Notes: a model not told the origin generated them from the letters alone. A DNA stretch of 22,743 nt from Coemansia sp. RSA 922 (GCA_027577415.1 JANBQS010000284.1:1-22743), one strand, 5' to 3'. Counted from the first letter of the stretch, positions 8,521-17,532 are shown. Made by a program: numbers and translations.

Positions 8521-10728
8521 ATGGGACTCAATGAAAAGGCGAGTAAGCGCCGTAGCATGTCGCATACCATCCGAAGGTCGCTCAGAGCCGAGTGGCCAAC
8601 GCCAGTACACCAGCCTTCGCCAGCGCCATCCTCGTCCAGCAGCATTGTGGAGCGTCGGCAGTCAAAGTCTCAAGGCGAAACAGCTCGCTCGCTGACCACT
8701 CTATTGCGCCCTACTCCCAGCGACCTGGGCCAGAGCGGGACGTCCAGTTCTGCTGCTAGCTCTACAGAGAAGGGCAAGCAACACTCGTATTGGCGGCATA
8801 GGCCAAGCAGTCACCATGCGCGCAAAGTATTAGCGAAAATAAGCACCGCTTACCACCGACCAGCCAAGGAGCCCTCACAGCATCATCACCGCCATTTGTC
8901 GCACCTGTTTCATACCAATGAGTACCCGCAAAGCGACGACCCGTCAACAGGCCAGAGCGCGTTAGAGCGCAAGAAAAAGATCGAGACCGTCTATGGCCAG
9001 GGCTTGGAGTTGGCCCGGCAGCTGGATACGTTTGCGCTGAACCGCATGGAGACAGCCGAGTATCTATCCCGAACCAGATGGGATGCTGATGCGGCGATTC
9101 GGCGGATCCAGATCCTCTATCTCACGCGTGTTGGCGTTTTATACGACATTGATCCACGGATACAAATATGCGGCGCAGTAAACTCGGGCGGCACCACATG
9201 TTACATCGATAGCCTGTTAATGGCGCTGTTTGGCGCTCAGAGCTCCTATGACGGGCTCTTGTATATGCGCGGCGACCTAGGAAGCGAGGCTGCTAACCAG
9301 CTACAGGCAGTCTGCCGACTAGTGGTTAACTACTTGCGAGCAGGCGAGCTGGTAGACGCAAGCTTGATTGAGGAGGTGCGCACTGTTTTGCATAGCTGTG
9401 GCTGGCTAAACGACGACAATGGCTGTCCGCCAGCAAAAAGATACACGCAGCAAGACGCCAGCGAGCTGTATATGTTCCTGATGGAAAAGCTCCAGATGCC
9501 GTACTTACCATTAGAGGTTTGTATGGTGCATGGAGCCGACTATGACGAGGCTGACAGTCGGATGGTCACACAGCGCGTGCTGGAACTATCACTTCCTGAC
9601 GACGACACCGATTCTTTAGAGCAGCCGCTGACGCTGCAATCTCTGCTAGAGAGATACCTTTTCGACAACCGAGTTGAGCAGCTAGAGCGCAGTTTGAAGG
9701 CAGATGATGGCGATACCAAAAGGCCAGAAGGCCCGGACAGCAGGGTGCACACCAATGCCTGGTCGATTTTATCAATGTACCCGTTCTACACGCCGCAAAG
9801 CGAGCTGGGCGACAGCAACGCGACCTATCCCGTCGACGCGCCTCTAGTCGTGCCTCTGCTTATCAAGCGATACCGCGTGGACAACTATGGTGCTGTGCAC
9901 CGGGTCAAACGGCGTGTGATAGCACCTGTGGTTCTAGATATGACCAGCATCATCAGCCAGGGCACGGATCGCGACTCAGCCGCTGAATTAGGAGACAGAA
10001 AGGGAAGACCAACAGCTGCGCTTGAGGATGGCGACGTATTTATTAACAGTCCTGCACCAGCTCATCAGGCTCGCTCGCGCAGAAAGTCTTCGCAGAGCGA
10101 AGTATCGCCACCGCCATACTCTGGTAGCGAGCAATATCGACTTGTGCTGAGGTCGGCAATATGTCACAAGGGCCAGGATGCCAATTCGGGTCACTACATC
10201 TCGCTGAGCACACGCCTGCACACTGTCGGTCAGCCAAAGGCGGTGCAGTCGATTAATTCTATTGCCCCTGTTGTGCCCAGTTTGACCAAGACTCTCACAA
10301 CACCTGCCGGCGGTCCTCAGATCCAAAGCATTGCTGGCGAGCTAAACCGAAGAAGGTGCTCGTGTCCAGATCTTCGTAGCACCCTTCTAGACATAGAAAA
10401 AGCCGGAGGCGCTTTTGCCACACGCGAAACAGTGGTGGGTACGCATGCTAGCTCCAGTCGGTGCGCAGTATATTCGGCTGGGAGCCACCAGCAAGAGCCT
10501 CTGCCTCCACCATATACGCAGGCTACTTGTGACTCGGTGGCCACTGGAGAGCTGACGCCTACGGTGAGCGACTTTGTGCGATTTGACGACTTGGACGTAG
10601 CACATGGACGTGTACAGCAGTTTTCGACAGATGACGGCAGGAACCAATGCCTAGAAGAGATCTCACAAGACGGATACCTTCTTTTCTATGTTCTTCAGCG
10701 AGCTACTAATGTCCCCTTGCTGTTTTAA
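8521..10728 (+). CDS. Ubiquitin-specific protease (USP/UCH, peptidase C19 family), 735 aa
   Basis: Cysteine protease expected to remove ubiquitin from substrates. The catalytic Cys box GGTTCYIDSLLMALFG places Cys at 227. The His box is SGHYISLS with His at 558, preceded by the usual beta-strand YRLVLRSAICHKG. The third catalytic residue is likely Asp689 or Asp690 in VRFDDLDV, and the domain closes with the typical GYLLFYVLQR. The catalytic core is split by low-complexity insertions, one between the Cys and His boxes (about 390-540) and about 120 residues between the His and Asp boxes. The first 130 residues are basic, Ser/His-rich and probably disordered. Residues about 150-210 (ALNRMETAEYLSRTRW onward) look like a small helical, perhaps UBA-like, domain. 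Two PPPY motifs (530-533, 662-665) could bind WW domains. One exon; ATG at 8521. I cannot assign it to a named yeast Ubp. Confidence 0.88.
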   Translation: MGLNEKASKRRSMSHTIRRSLRAEWPTPVHQPSPAPSSSSSIVERRQSKSQGETARSLTTLLRPTPSDLGQSGTSSSAASSTEKGKQHSYWRHRPSSHHARKVLAKISTAYHRPAKEPSQHHHRHLSHLFHTNEYPQSDDPSTGQSALERKKKIETVYGQGLELARQLDTFALNRMETAEYLSRTRWDADAAIRRIQILYLTRVGVLYDIDPRIQICGAVNSGGTTCYIDSLLMALFGAQSSYDGLLYMRGDLGSEAANQLQAVCRLVVNYLRAGELVDASLIEEVRTVLHSCGWLNDDNGCPPAKRYTQQDASELYMFLMEKLQMPYLPLEVCMVHGADYDEADSRMVTQRVLELSLPDDDTDSLEQPLTLQSLLERYLFDNRVEQLERSLKADDGDTKRPEGPDSRVHTNAWSILSMYPFYTPQSELGDSNATYPVDAPLVVPLLIKRYRVDNYGAVHRVKRRVIAPVVLDMTSIISQGTDRDSAAELGDRKGRPTAALEDGDVFINSPAPAHQARSRRKSSQSEVSPPPYSGSEQYRLVLRSAICHKGQDANSGHYISLSTRLHTVGQPKAVQSINSIAPVVPSLTKTLTTPAGGPQIQSIAGELNRRRCSCPDLRSTLLDIEKAGGAFATRETVVGTHASSSRCAVYSAGSHQQEPLPPPYTQATCDSVATGELTPTVSDFVRFDDLDVAHGRVQQFSTDDGRNQCLEEISQDGYLLFYVLQRATNVPLLF

Positions 10729-11335
10729 TTTTGTTCCCAACACAGAGCAATACTTGGACTCCTGAAAGATGTCTTTTTGGCTATTCGTGATCAAAGGACA
10801 GGCTTATGCCAGCAAGAACGCTGACTCAAGCAACCTTCAATGAAATGCCGACTTCCTACGTGGCCATTATTAGGCTGTGCATGCTTGACTTGGTGCGTGC
10901 GTGATTATAATATCAAATCAAGGCTTCAAAGGCGCTTGATTTTCTTAGACGGCCGCAGTCTCGCTGAAAAAGAAATTCCGCTCCCTCTCCCCACACCACT
11001 CTTCAAAAGGGGCCGGCTGCGGCCACCGCCGACTGCCGCCCTCTTTTCTCCACTAATATCACCTCAAATACTTTTCTCAACACCTTTTTTTTTTAACACA
11101 GCAAGCAAAGCCCCGCTTTCCACCTAGTGTTCTTTGCTCTTGGTTTATACACAAGCAGCAGCTCCGTACTCTCCTTTTCTAGTCTACAGTATCCAGTGCC
11201 TTTTTAAGTGCGCTCTGGTACTCGTAAGCTTCCGCACTTTTTTTTAGCGCCGACGTAAACCCTTGCTCGAATAAAGCAGGGTCCGTCTAGCTTATTTGCC
11301 CTTGTAAGCGGCATTTTACATCGAAAGCAGCCGCC
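10729..11335 (+). promoter_or_regulatory. Promoter and long ATG-free leader of the zinc-finger gene
   Basis: 607 bases between the ubiquitin protease stop and the coding-like frame of the zinc-finger gene. The first part is the 3' flank of the protease, with no AATAAA. A TATA-like GATTATAATATC lies near 10903. From about 10980 the strand is strongly pyrimidine-rich, as in fungal leaders. No ATG occurs on the plus strand from 10884 to 11474. GT/AG pairs exist (for example GTAAGC at 11224), but none gives a convincing intron. Confidence 0.5.
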
Positions 11336-13294
11336 GTGTCACCCGCACAGCAGTCGTTACCTCTAGTTTCTTCAACAGTCGTACACTGCCCGTCGTCCGA
11401 AAGGTCGCCAACTACATTTATTAAGCCAACTATTCTATTTTCCGAGCGCCGTCAACAAACCGAACTTTACGGAGATGACCTTTACTCACGCTACGAACGT
11501 ACCGTCCTTGACGATGAACTCTTCTTTTCACAGGGCTGTCGCTCAGAGGGCCACCGAAAAATGCTCTCTCCCGTCGGGCTCAGTTCGAGAGATTCGGTGG
11601 GGAGTCGTACCAACGACTCCCAGTGCTCTCTGGAGCAGCAGCGGCAGTTCCTTCTAAACGAACATACGCCTAGCGCGTCTTATGCGACTGCTACTAACGT
11701 GGAGGGCCGTTGCCCTACCACTTGCCACACTGCGGACTCTGATACCGACATCTTGACATTCAACACCAACAACTACAGCTACAACATCCAGCCAACTACC
11801 AAAACCACTACTACAGCAACAACTACCTCGAGCAACATCAATTCAGCCAACAACTACAGCAACAGCCATCTCGAGAACTTCAACAGCAACAGCACTACCA
11901 CTACTACAGCCAAAGACAAGACTTTTACCGCCAACTGCAACCAGACTTTGAGCAACAACTACACTACTACCAGCAGCAATCTATTCGGCTCTCGCAACAT
12001 GTCCAACTCCAACTTTGACAACCAAGCCCAGCCCGCCGTCTCTTACACAGACCTGCTCTTGCAAACTCTTCTGTCGACTGGGGACTGTACTCTCGAGTAC
12101 CCCTCGTCTTCTGCTGCCCAGCCTTCGCGTCACGCTAGCACCTCGCGCTCCCTGCCGGACCTCCAGTTTGCGACCGACCTTTTTGGCGCACCAATGCTCT
12201 CTGACTTGAACTCGACTGAGGCCTTTGTCGAGTACCAGGCGTCGACGTCGGTTCCAGTCTCGCCTACTCACCAGCAGCTCAGCGGTCCTGCCTCGGCGCC
12301 CGCTTACTCGGCGATGTACTCTGAGCCACCGGCGATGCCATACTTGGACGTCCAGGGTAGCGCGTACGACAGCTTCTTGAACACGCCGGCGCACTATGGG
12401 CACTTTGCGTCGCCCAACGTCAACATTGCTGGATCCAGCCAGGGCGTGCTCGCCGACGGGCACAAGTTCTTTGCGCCTCTCGACGAGTTTACAGCCAAGG
12501 GTCCTATGGCGGCCTCTCCTTGGAGCGGCAACGACCTGCTGGGCGACCTGGTTAACAGCTACCCCGGGCTCCACCTGGATATCGTGCACGCGCTCGTCAA
12601 CAGCATCAGCCCGACGATGGCGTACCAGCCGATTGGTCCCAGCGCTTCCTCGTCGATTGTGCCGTCGCTGATCAGCCAGGCCCAGAGCTTGGCAGATGTC
12701 CAGTTCAATAACACCGAGGCTGGCGATGCGCTCCTAGTCGACACGCTCCTTGGCCTGCTCAGCCCCTCGGCCGACGTTGCTGAGACTCCGATGCTGTACG
12801 ACGCCGCGACTGCGTCGCCAGCGATGCTTGAGCTCTTCTCGTCGCTGTCATCCCCCGCTACGACCCCAATGGCGGCTGCGCCAGTGTTCACGGCGCCGCA
12901 GTTGCCCGACAGCTTGGCAAACGACGAGGATGATGTGCCTCTGCTGAAGCGCAAGCGGTGTAGCGACGAGGAAGACAGTGGCTCATTGCGGCAGCAGACG
13001 TCGGAGGAACCTGCAAAGAAGCGCCTGTTCTACTGCGATATCTGCAACCACGGATTCTCTCGCCAGTACAACTTGGACAAGCACAAGCTGACGCATGACC
13101 CAAAGTCCAAGGATGCACGGCCGTTTTCCTGCAGCCACTGCACTCGGACGTTTACGCGTAAGCATGACTTGCTCCGGCACCAGGTTCTCCACGACGCCTC
13201 TGATGCTATCAAGTGCACAAAATGCAGCCGCGCGTTTGCTAGGCAAGATGTGTTGGAGCGCCATATGCTCGCTATCCACAAGGACAAAGCTTGA
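11336..13294 (+). CDS. C2H2 zinc-finger transcription factor (three fingers, Crz1-like order)
   Basis: Probable nuclear DNA-binding regulator. Three C-terminal fingers (13024-13278) read CDIC..FSRQYNLDKHKLTH, CSHC..FTRKHDLLRHQVLH and CTKC..FARQDVLERHMLAIH. The first two end H-x3-H and the third H-x4-H. The YNL / HD / D-L residue pattern at the recognition helices resembles Crz1-type factors, but no clear calcineurin docking site is visible, so the subfamily is uncertain. Basic clusters LLKRKR and AKKR just before the fingers are likely nuclear-localisation signals. The long N-terminal part is Ser/Thr/Asn/Pro-rich. Start is unresolved: the frame looks coding from at least 11336, where GTG sits in GCCGCC context, yet the first in-frame ATG is 11561 (577 aa). 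Coordinates given are the longer version (652 codons). TGA at 13292-13294. Confidence 0.8.
   Translation: MSPAQQSLPLVSSTVVHCPSSERSPTTFIKPTILFSERRQQTELYGDDLYSRYERTVLDDELFFSQGCRSEGHRKMLSPVGLSSRDSVGSRTNDSQCSLEQQRQFLLNEHTPSASYATATNVEGRCPTTCHTADSDTDILTFNTNNYSYNIQPTTKTTTTATTTSSNINSANNYSNSHLENFNSNSTTTTTAKDKTFTANCNQTLSNNYTTTSSNLFGSRNMSNSNFDNQAQPAVSYTDLLLQTLLSTGDCTLEYPSSSAAQPSRHASTSRSLPDLQFATDLFGAPMLSDLNSTEAFVEYQASTSVPVSPTHQQLSGPASAPAYSAMYSEPPAMPYLDVQGSAYDSFLNTPAHYGHFASPNVNIAGSSQGVLADGHKFFAPLDEFTAKGPMAASPWSGNDLLGDLVNSYPGLHLDIVHALVNSISPTMAYQPIGPSASSSIVPSLISQAQSLADVQFNNTEAGDALLVDTLLGLLSPSADVAETPMLYDAATASPAMLELFSSLSSPATTPMAAAPVFTAPQLPDSLANDEDDVPLLKRKRCSDEEDSGSLRQQTSEEPAKKRLFYCDICNHGFSRQYNLDKHKLTHDPKSKDARPFSCSHCTRTFTRKHDLLRHQVLHDASDAIKCTKCSRAFARQDVLERHMLAIHKDKA
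11755..12020 (+). repeat. Asn/Thr/Ser-rich low-complexity coding tract
   Basis: Degenerate AAC/ACT/ACC trinucleotide repeats in frame within the zinc-finger gene encode runs such as TTKTTTTATTTSS and NSNSTTTTT. Repeat-slippage tracts of this kind are common in fungal transcription-factor activation regions. Confidence 0.75.
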
Positions 13295-13699
13295 GCCCCA
13301 TTTCTTTCTATTTCCTTTTCTTCATTTTTCATTCTTATTTTGTTAGCTTGATAAAGCATTTGCTACATACAAACCCCAAAAAAAAAATTGAATAAAAAAA
13401 CTATCAGCATATTCCACTATACTTGCAGATCGATTTTGACATGTCCCCCGCACAGACCCTTACACCCCCCAAACAGTCGGGCCGAAGCTTCTCTTCCGTG
13501 CAAGCTTGAGCAATAGTATCCCAGATATGCACGATAACTAAATAGTGCATGGGGGTAGGGGTGTGGGATCACTCCTCCTTTGCGCTAAGAGCGTATTTAT
13601 TTGGGCGTGTGCAAATAAAAAAAATTCTTGTACCTCTTGTTTCTATCACCCAAAAAAAAATTTATTATTTGCTACTTGCTACTTTTTTAATTTTTTTGT
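13295..13699 (+). other. Spacer: zinc-finger 3' UTR and channel promoter
   Basis: 405 bases with no gene. It starts with the zinc-finger 3' UTR (AATAAA at 13391-13396), then C-rich and G-rich tracts (13445-13469, 13551-13568), a short inverted repeat ATGCAC..GTGCAT (13527-13550), and poly-A/poly-T runs. The channel ATG is preceded directly by T-tracts. Confidence 0.5.
13391..13396 (+). terminator. Poly(A) signal AATAAA of the zinc-finger gene
   Basis: AATAAA about 97 bases after the TGA stop, in an A/T-rich stretch. Confidence 0.55.
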
Positions 13700-16600
13700 A
13701 TGACTACTGCTAGAAGCGACCAGGGAGCTAGTCCCAGTGAATATGGGCAGCAAGGGGAAGCGAGGAGTTCTAGTGTTCGACCAGCGTCAGTTATGTTCCG
13801 TCGAGCTGGGGCAAGGTTCAACGTTGGCAGTACTCTGCAGTCGTCAGTGGCGACCGGGTACCGGCGTCGCAGCACTGCGGCTACCGGCGGGGCTGGTGGT
13901 CTGTGGGTGGGTGGTGTGCAGCGTCGGGCGTCGGGAAGGCCTCGTGAGGGCGATGAGGCCGAGAGCATTAACTACGAGAACCTCGACGATATGTTTGAAG
14001 AGGACGAGCCCACGCCCCTTGTGATGCGTGCTAGCACTGAGACGCAGGCGGCGGCGAAGCTCAGCGCTCTGTCGGCACAGCGCGCGGACGCTGAGGGGCA
14101 GCTGCAGGCACCGCCGACTATGCGGCAGATGGTCGGATTCTATCTGGATACTAGTGCTACTGGTAGGCGGTGGGATCAGATGGACGCTTTGTTGAATGTT
14201 GGTATTGCTGTATTGCACGTGTTCAATACCACGCATGTGTCTAAGCATCAGCTGAGTGTGCCGTACTGGTCATTATGTGTGGAGGCGGTTGTTAGTCTAT
14301 TGTTGTTGCTGCAGTTCTTGCCTCGGTACTTGCTGGCTCCGGATCCTATGGAGTATATGCGCGGGTTGTTCTCTGTCATTACGCTCATTACGGCTCTTAC
14401 ACCTATCCTTGTGGTGGTTAGTATCTGGGTGGACCCTTCGGTTTATGACTCGTTTATGTCGGCAGGTACACTGGTGTTTTTGTATCCAGTCATATTTTGG
14501 CGACTGCAGCCGGCGCTTTTGCGGTGCTTGGTGCCTATTAAGAACGTGTATAGGATGTCGCCAATGACTCGCAATGTTCTGCGTGCGCTTACTACGGTGT
14601 TTACCACGGTTCTGGCTATCACGGTTCTGACGCATATCATGGTGTATTACCAGAATAAGGATAAGGACGGCGAGATCCAGGGATTTGACGAGGCGTTTTT
14701 CTTTATTGCTGTATCGTCTATTACTGGACTGAGTTCTGACATTGAGCCTGATACGTGGTTTACTCGTAGCGTCGTCTTGTTTGTCATGTTTATTGGCATC
14801 TTTTGGCTTCCTCCACGCGTATCAGAGATGCTGAGCTTGTGGCAGGACCGCAGTCCCTGGCCGGCGAGTTTTGAGGCGGAGACTAATCAGTCTCATGTCC
14901 TAGTTATTGGCGATCTGGAGTATACTACGTTGTTTGAGTTTCTGCGAGAGTTCTTTTGCGAGGACCATGGCGTGCGTACGGTTAATACAGTGGTTGTGGT
15001 TATGAGCGAGAAGAGTCCTGGCAAGGAGGTTTCTGAGCTTTTGGGCGACCCTGCGTACGTTAATCGAGTTAAATTCGTGCTTGGTAGTCCGACGTCGTTC
15101 AAGCAGTTGGGCGATGTGGAGGCTGAGGAGGCGTTGGCTATATTTTTGCTGAGCTCAAAGGCGGCGGGAGATAACGCGGCTAAGGAGGATGCTGCCAAGG
15201 TTATGATTGCTCTGGCTGTGCGCAAGTACCTCAAGGGACATGGTAACCCTAAGCGTGCGGTGCCTATTTATGCGCAGGTTCTGTTGCCAGAGACTACGCT
15301 GCATTTGGAGTACTTGGCTGACCATGTTATTTGCGTCGAGGAACTACGTCTGGGTCTTTTGGCTAGGAGCGTTATGGTGCCTGGATTTGCCTCGCTGCTG
15401 CAGTTGCTGACGGCTTCTATTCCGAATAACACGACTGAGCCCTTGATTAAGGTGGCGGGTCGGTATAAACAGGAGTGGCTGGCGGAGTATGCGCAGAGTA
15501 TGAGCCATGAGATTTACGCTACTAGGATATCTTCCATTTTCAATGGTGTCAAGTTCCAAAAGGCGGCTCAGGTTATTTTCCAGCGTACTGGAGCTACGCT
15601 GTTCGCTATTCGGGTACCGGATCGGCGTGAAGGAGCTGATCCTGATGACGGACGTATTATGCTGAACCCGGCTGGGTATGAGTTCCAGGGCGATGAATTG
15701 GGATTTGTGTTGGCGTCCAACTCGCTAGTGTCGACTCAGATCGCGTATTTGGCCGAGGAGACTGTGGTTACTATTTCTGGGGACGGAGACGAGGACGGTG
15801 GCCATGCCTCGGAGACGGCGCGGTTGATCCCTGGCATAACTGTTAGCAATGCTGGCAAGGACGATAGGCCTGTGAGAGTGGGTAGTCCGCTGCAGCAGAC
15901 GTTGGCGGCGACGGAGGCGCAGCTCAAGGCCAAGATGCCGTTTGGCATGAACGTCATGGATACGCTGGTGGTATCTGACTCGCCGCACAGCTTGCGCGAC
16001 GACAGCTCTAGCATCAAGTCGGGAGGTAGCCACTCGGGCAGTGTGCGGGACTCGGGCGACTTGATTGACTTGCACGAGGATGATCTGCATATGGACCATG
16101 AGAATAAGCTGTCGCCTGAGCTGGCCAACATTGAGGTCGATGGCGACGATGAAGCGCACGGCAAGGGCAAGGCTAGGGACGGCGAGGCGGCGGAGGGCGG
16201 CGAGACTAAGCATATGCACCGTGCGCCGCTGCTGTTTGACCCTAAGCAAAAGGCGTCAGAGGTCGACCTCGCTGCCAAGCGCGCTGCTGATGGCGACGGT
16301 GCTGCTGTGAAGGCGCCTGAGGCTGGGCGTAGGACTGGTGTGTTTGCGCCCAAGGCCGACCACAGGCCCAAAGCCGTGGAGCCAACTGCCGACGGGCTGC
16401 CGGGCGACCTGGCCGGGCACATTGTGGTGTGCGATACGAGCAGCGAGTTCCCCAGCAACATCATCTACTTGGTCAGCTGCATCCGCGCCGCTGCGCCGTC
16501 CGAAGTGACAGCTATTGCCGAGAGCACCGAGTCGCTGGGCGCCGTGGCTTCTGTCGCGGTGGCTAATCCGTTTGCGTCGCTGTATGAGCAGATCTCGCGC

Positions 16601-17509
16601 AGCTACAACGCAAAGGAGGCCGAAGTAAGCGCGGCCGAGGCCAAGTCGTCGTTCCTCAACCAGCAGCCGATTGTCATTCTGTCGCCGGCTGAGCCTACGG
16701 CGGCGGAGAGCGACGACCTGGCGCGATTTGGCAACCTCTATATCGTGTGTGGGTCGCCACTGTCGCGCACAGACCTGGCGCGGGTGCGCATCCACACGGC
16801 GAGCAGCGGCATTGTGCTGGCTAACCGCGAGGAGTCGCTGAATGCGGCGGCTGACGTATCGACGAAGCTGTCGCTGGCGGGATCAGACACCACGTCGACG
16901 GCGACGGCTGATGCGCCGGCGCTGCTGAGTGTGTTGAACATCGAGGCGCTGACGTACAATAGCCCGGACTTTTTCCTGAGCGTCGAGTTCATCCACCGCG
17001 AGAACATGCAGTTTGTGGGCGACACTGAGACGGTGCGTATCAACGAGGTCTATGCCCAGGCCTTTTTGCGTCCGTCGTTTATGTCGGGCCGTGTGTACGC
17101 GCCTGTGATGCTTGACACGCTTATTTGCCAGGCCTTTTATAACGAGCATGTTTTGGAGATCATGCAGCGCCTTATCTTCTCGCACGGCGACGTTGTGCAT
17201 GCCCTGGGCATGGCCAAGCTGAACGAGGCTGGCATTGAGGGCGCGCCTGGTTCTGCTGCTGAGGGGGAGATTGGTGCTGGCCATGTGTTTTTGGTCGAGG
17301 TGCCTCCTAGGTTCCATGGCCGTAGCTACTCGAGTTTGTTCTCGCACTGCTGCTTTAAGCACGGTGCTGTGCCTATTGGACTCTATCGCGCTGCTATGCA
17401 CCACCGCCAGCCGCTGTGGTATGTTATGCCAAACCCTGGCGTCGCCTGCGTGTTGCGCGAGGATGATCGTGTCTACCTAATTGCCAGCACTCGCCCAGAT
17501 CTCCAGTAA
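13700..17509 (+). CDS. BK/Slo-type 6TM-RCK channel with non-canonical selectivity filter, 1269 aa
   Basis: Large-conductance potassium-channel architecture. A 140-residue soluble N-terminus precedes six hydrophobic segments (about 157-177, 189-213, 222-245, 251-270, 293-318, 357-374). The fourth carries spaced basic residues (RLQPALLRCLVPIKNVYR), as in a voltage sensor. RCK1 begins about 398 (HVLVIGDLEYTTLF) and includes the BK-like IFNGVKFQKAAQVIF. A charged 240-residue linker follows, then RCK2 from about 906 (GHIVVCDTSSEFPSN), including GSPLSRTDLARVRIH and ending with a conserved lobe (LYRAAMHHRQPLWYV). The pore loop FFFIAVSSITGLSSD keeps the family context, but the filter is T342-G-L-S-S-D347 instead of T-x-G-Y/F-G-D, and no calcium bowl is present in RCK2. 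It is therefore a BK homologue whose potassium selectivity and calcium sensing cannot be assumed. Uninterrupted; ATG at 13700 after T-tracts. Confidence 0.85.
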   Translation: MTTARSDQGASPSEYGQQGEARSSSVRPASVMFRRAGARFNVGSTLQSSVATGYRRRSTAATGGAGGLWVGGVQRRASGRPREGDEAESINYENLDDMFEEDEPTPLVMRASTETQAAAKLSALSAQRADAEGQLQAPPTMRQMVGFYLDTSATGRRWDQMDALLNVGIAVLHVFNTTHVSKHQLSVPYWSLCVEAVVSLLLLLQFLPRYLLAPDPMEYMRGLFSVITLITALTPILVVVSIWVDPSVYDSFMSAGTLVFLYPVIFWRLQPALLRCLVPIKNVYRMSPMTRNVLRALTTVFTTVLAITVLTHIMVYYQNKDKDGEIQGFDEAFFFIAVSSITGLSSDIEPDTWFTRSVVLFVMFIGIFWLPPRVSEMLSLWQDRSPWPASFEAETNQSHVLVIGDLEYTTLFEFLREFFCEDHGVRTVNTVVVVMSEKSPGKEVSELLGDPAYVNRVKFVLGSPTSFKQLGDVEAEEALAIFLLSSKAAGDNAAKEDAAKVMIALAVRKYLKGHGNPKRAVPIYAQVLLPETTLHLEYLADHVICVEELRLGLLARSVMVPGFASLLQLLTASIPNNTTEPLIKVAGRYKQEWLAEYAQSMSHEIYATRISSIFNGVKFQKAAQVIFQRTGATLFAIRVPDRREGADPDDGRIMLNPAGYEFQGDELGFVLASNSLVSTQIAYLAEETVVTISGDGDEDGGHASETARLIPGITVSNAGKDDRPVRVGSPLQQTLAATEAQLKAKMPFGMNVMDTLVVSDSPHSLRDDSSSIKSGGSHSGSVRDSGDLIDLHEDDLHMDHENKLSPELANIEVDGDDEAHGKGKARDGEAAEGGETKHMHRAPLLFDPKQKASEVDLAAKRAADGDGAAVKAPEAGRRTGVFAPKADHRPKAVEPTADGLPGDLAGHIVVCDTSSEFPSNIIYLVSCIRAAAPSEVTAIAESTESLGAVASVAVANPFASLYEQISRSYNAKEAEVSAAEAKSSFLNQQPIVILSPAEPTAAESDDLARFGNLYIVCGSPLSRTDLARVRIHTASSGIVLANREESLNAAADVSTKLSLAGSDTTSTATADAPALLSVLNIEALTYNSPDFFLSVEFIHRENMQFVGDTETVRINEVYAQAFLRPSFMSGRVYAPVMLDTLICQAFYNEHVLEIMQRLIFSHGDVVHALGMAKLNEAGIEGAPGSAAEGEIGAGHVFLVEVPPRFHGRSYSSLFSHCCFKHGAVPIGLYRAAMHHRQPLWYVMPNPGVACVLREDDRVYLIASTRPDLQ

Positions 17510-17513
17510 ACAC

Positions 17514-17528
17514 TCCCTGAGAGTCAGG
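17514..17528 (+). repeat. Short perfect hairpin after the channel stop codon
   Basis: CCCTGA-GAG-TCAGGG: six-base arms and three-base loop, 4 bases after TAA. Could fold in the 3' UTR; function unknown. Confidence 0.5.
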
Positions 17529-17532
17529 GCTG

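Noticed and set aside
10840..11127. 95-codon plus-strand frame upstream of the zinc-finger gene
   Set aside because: Runs through TATA-like and pyrimidine-rich promoter sequence; its translation is low complexity and cannot be spliced convincingly to the zinc-finger frame.
11520..11533. CTTCTTTTCACAG as a 3' splice site in the zinc-finger gene
   Set aside because: It looks like an acceptor, but the reading frame and codon pattern run unbroken through it and no matching donor joins the out-of-frame ATGs at 11475/11514 to the main frame.
11981..12589. 202-codon antisense open frame over the zinc-finger gene
   Set aside because: Arg/Val-rich shadow of the Ser/Ala-rich sense frame; no family features and no separate promoter.
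13445..13568. C-rich and G-rich tracts as a possible G-quadruplex or telomere-like repeat
   Set aside because: Only three separated runs on each tract and no regular repeat unit.
15736..16464. 242-codon antisense open frame over the channel gene
   Set aside because: Lies opposite a GC-rich conserved coding region; composition is a mirror of the sense codons with no recognisable domain.
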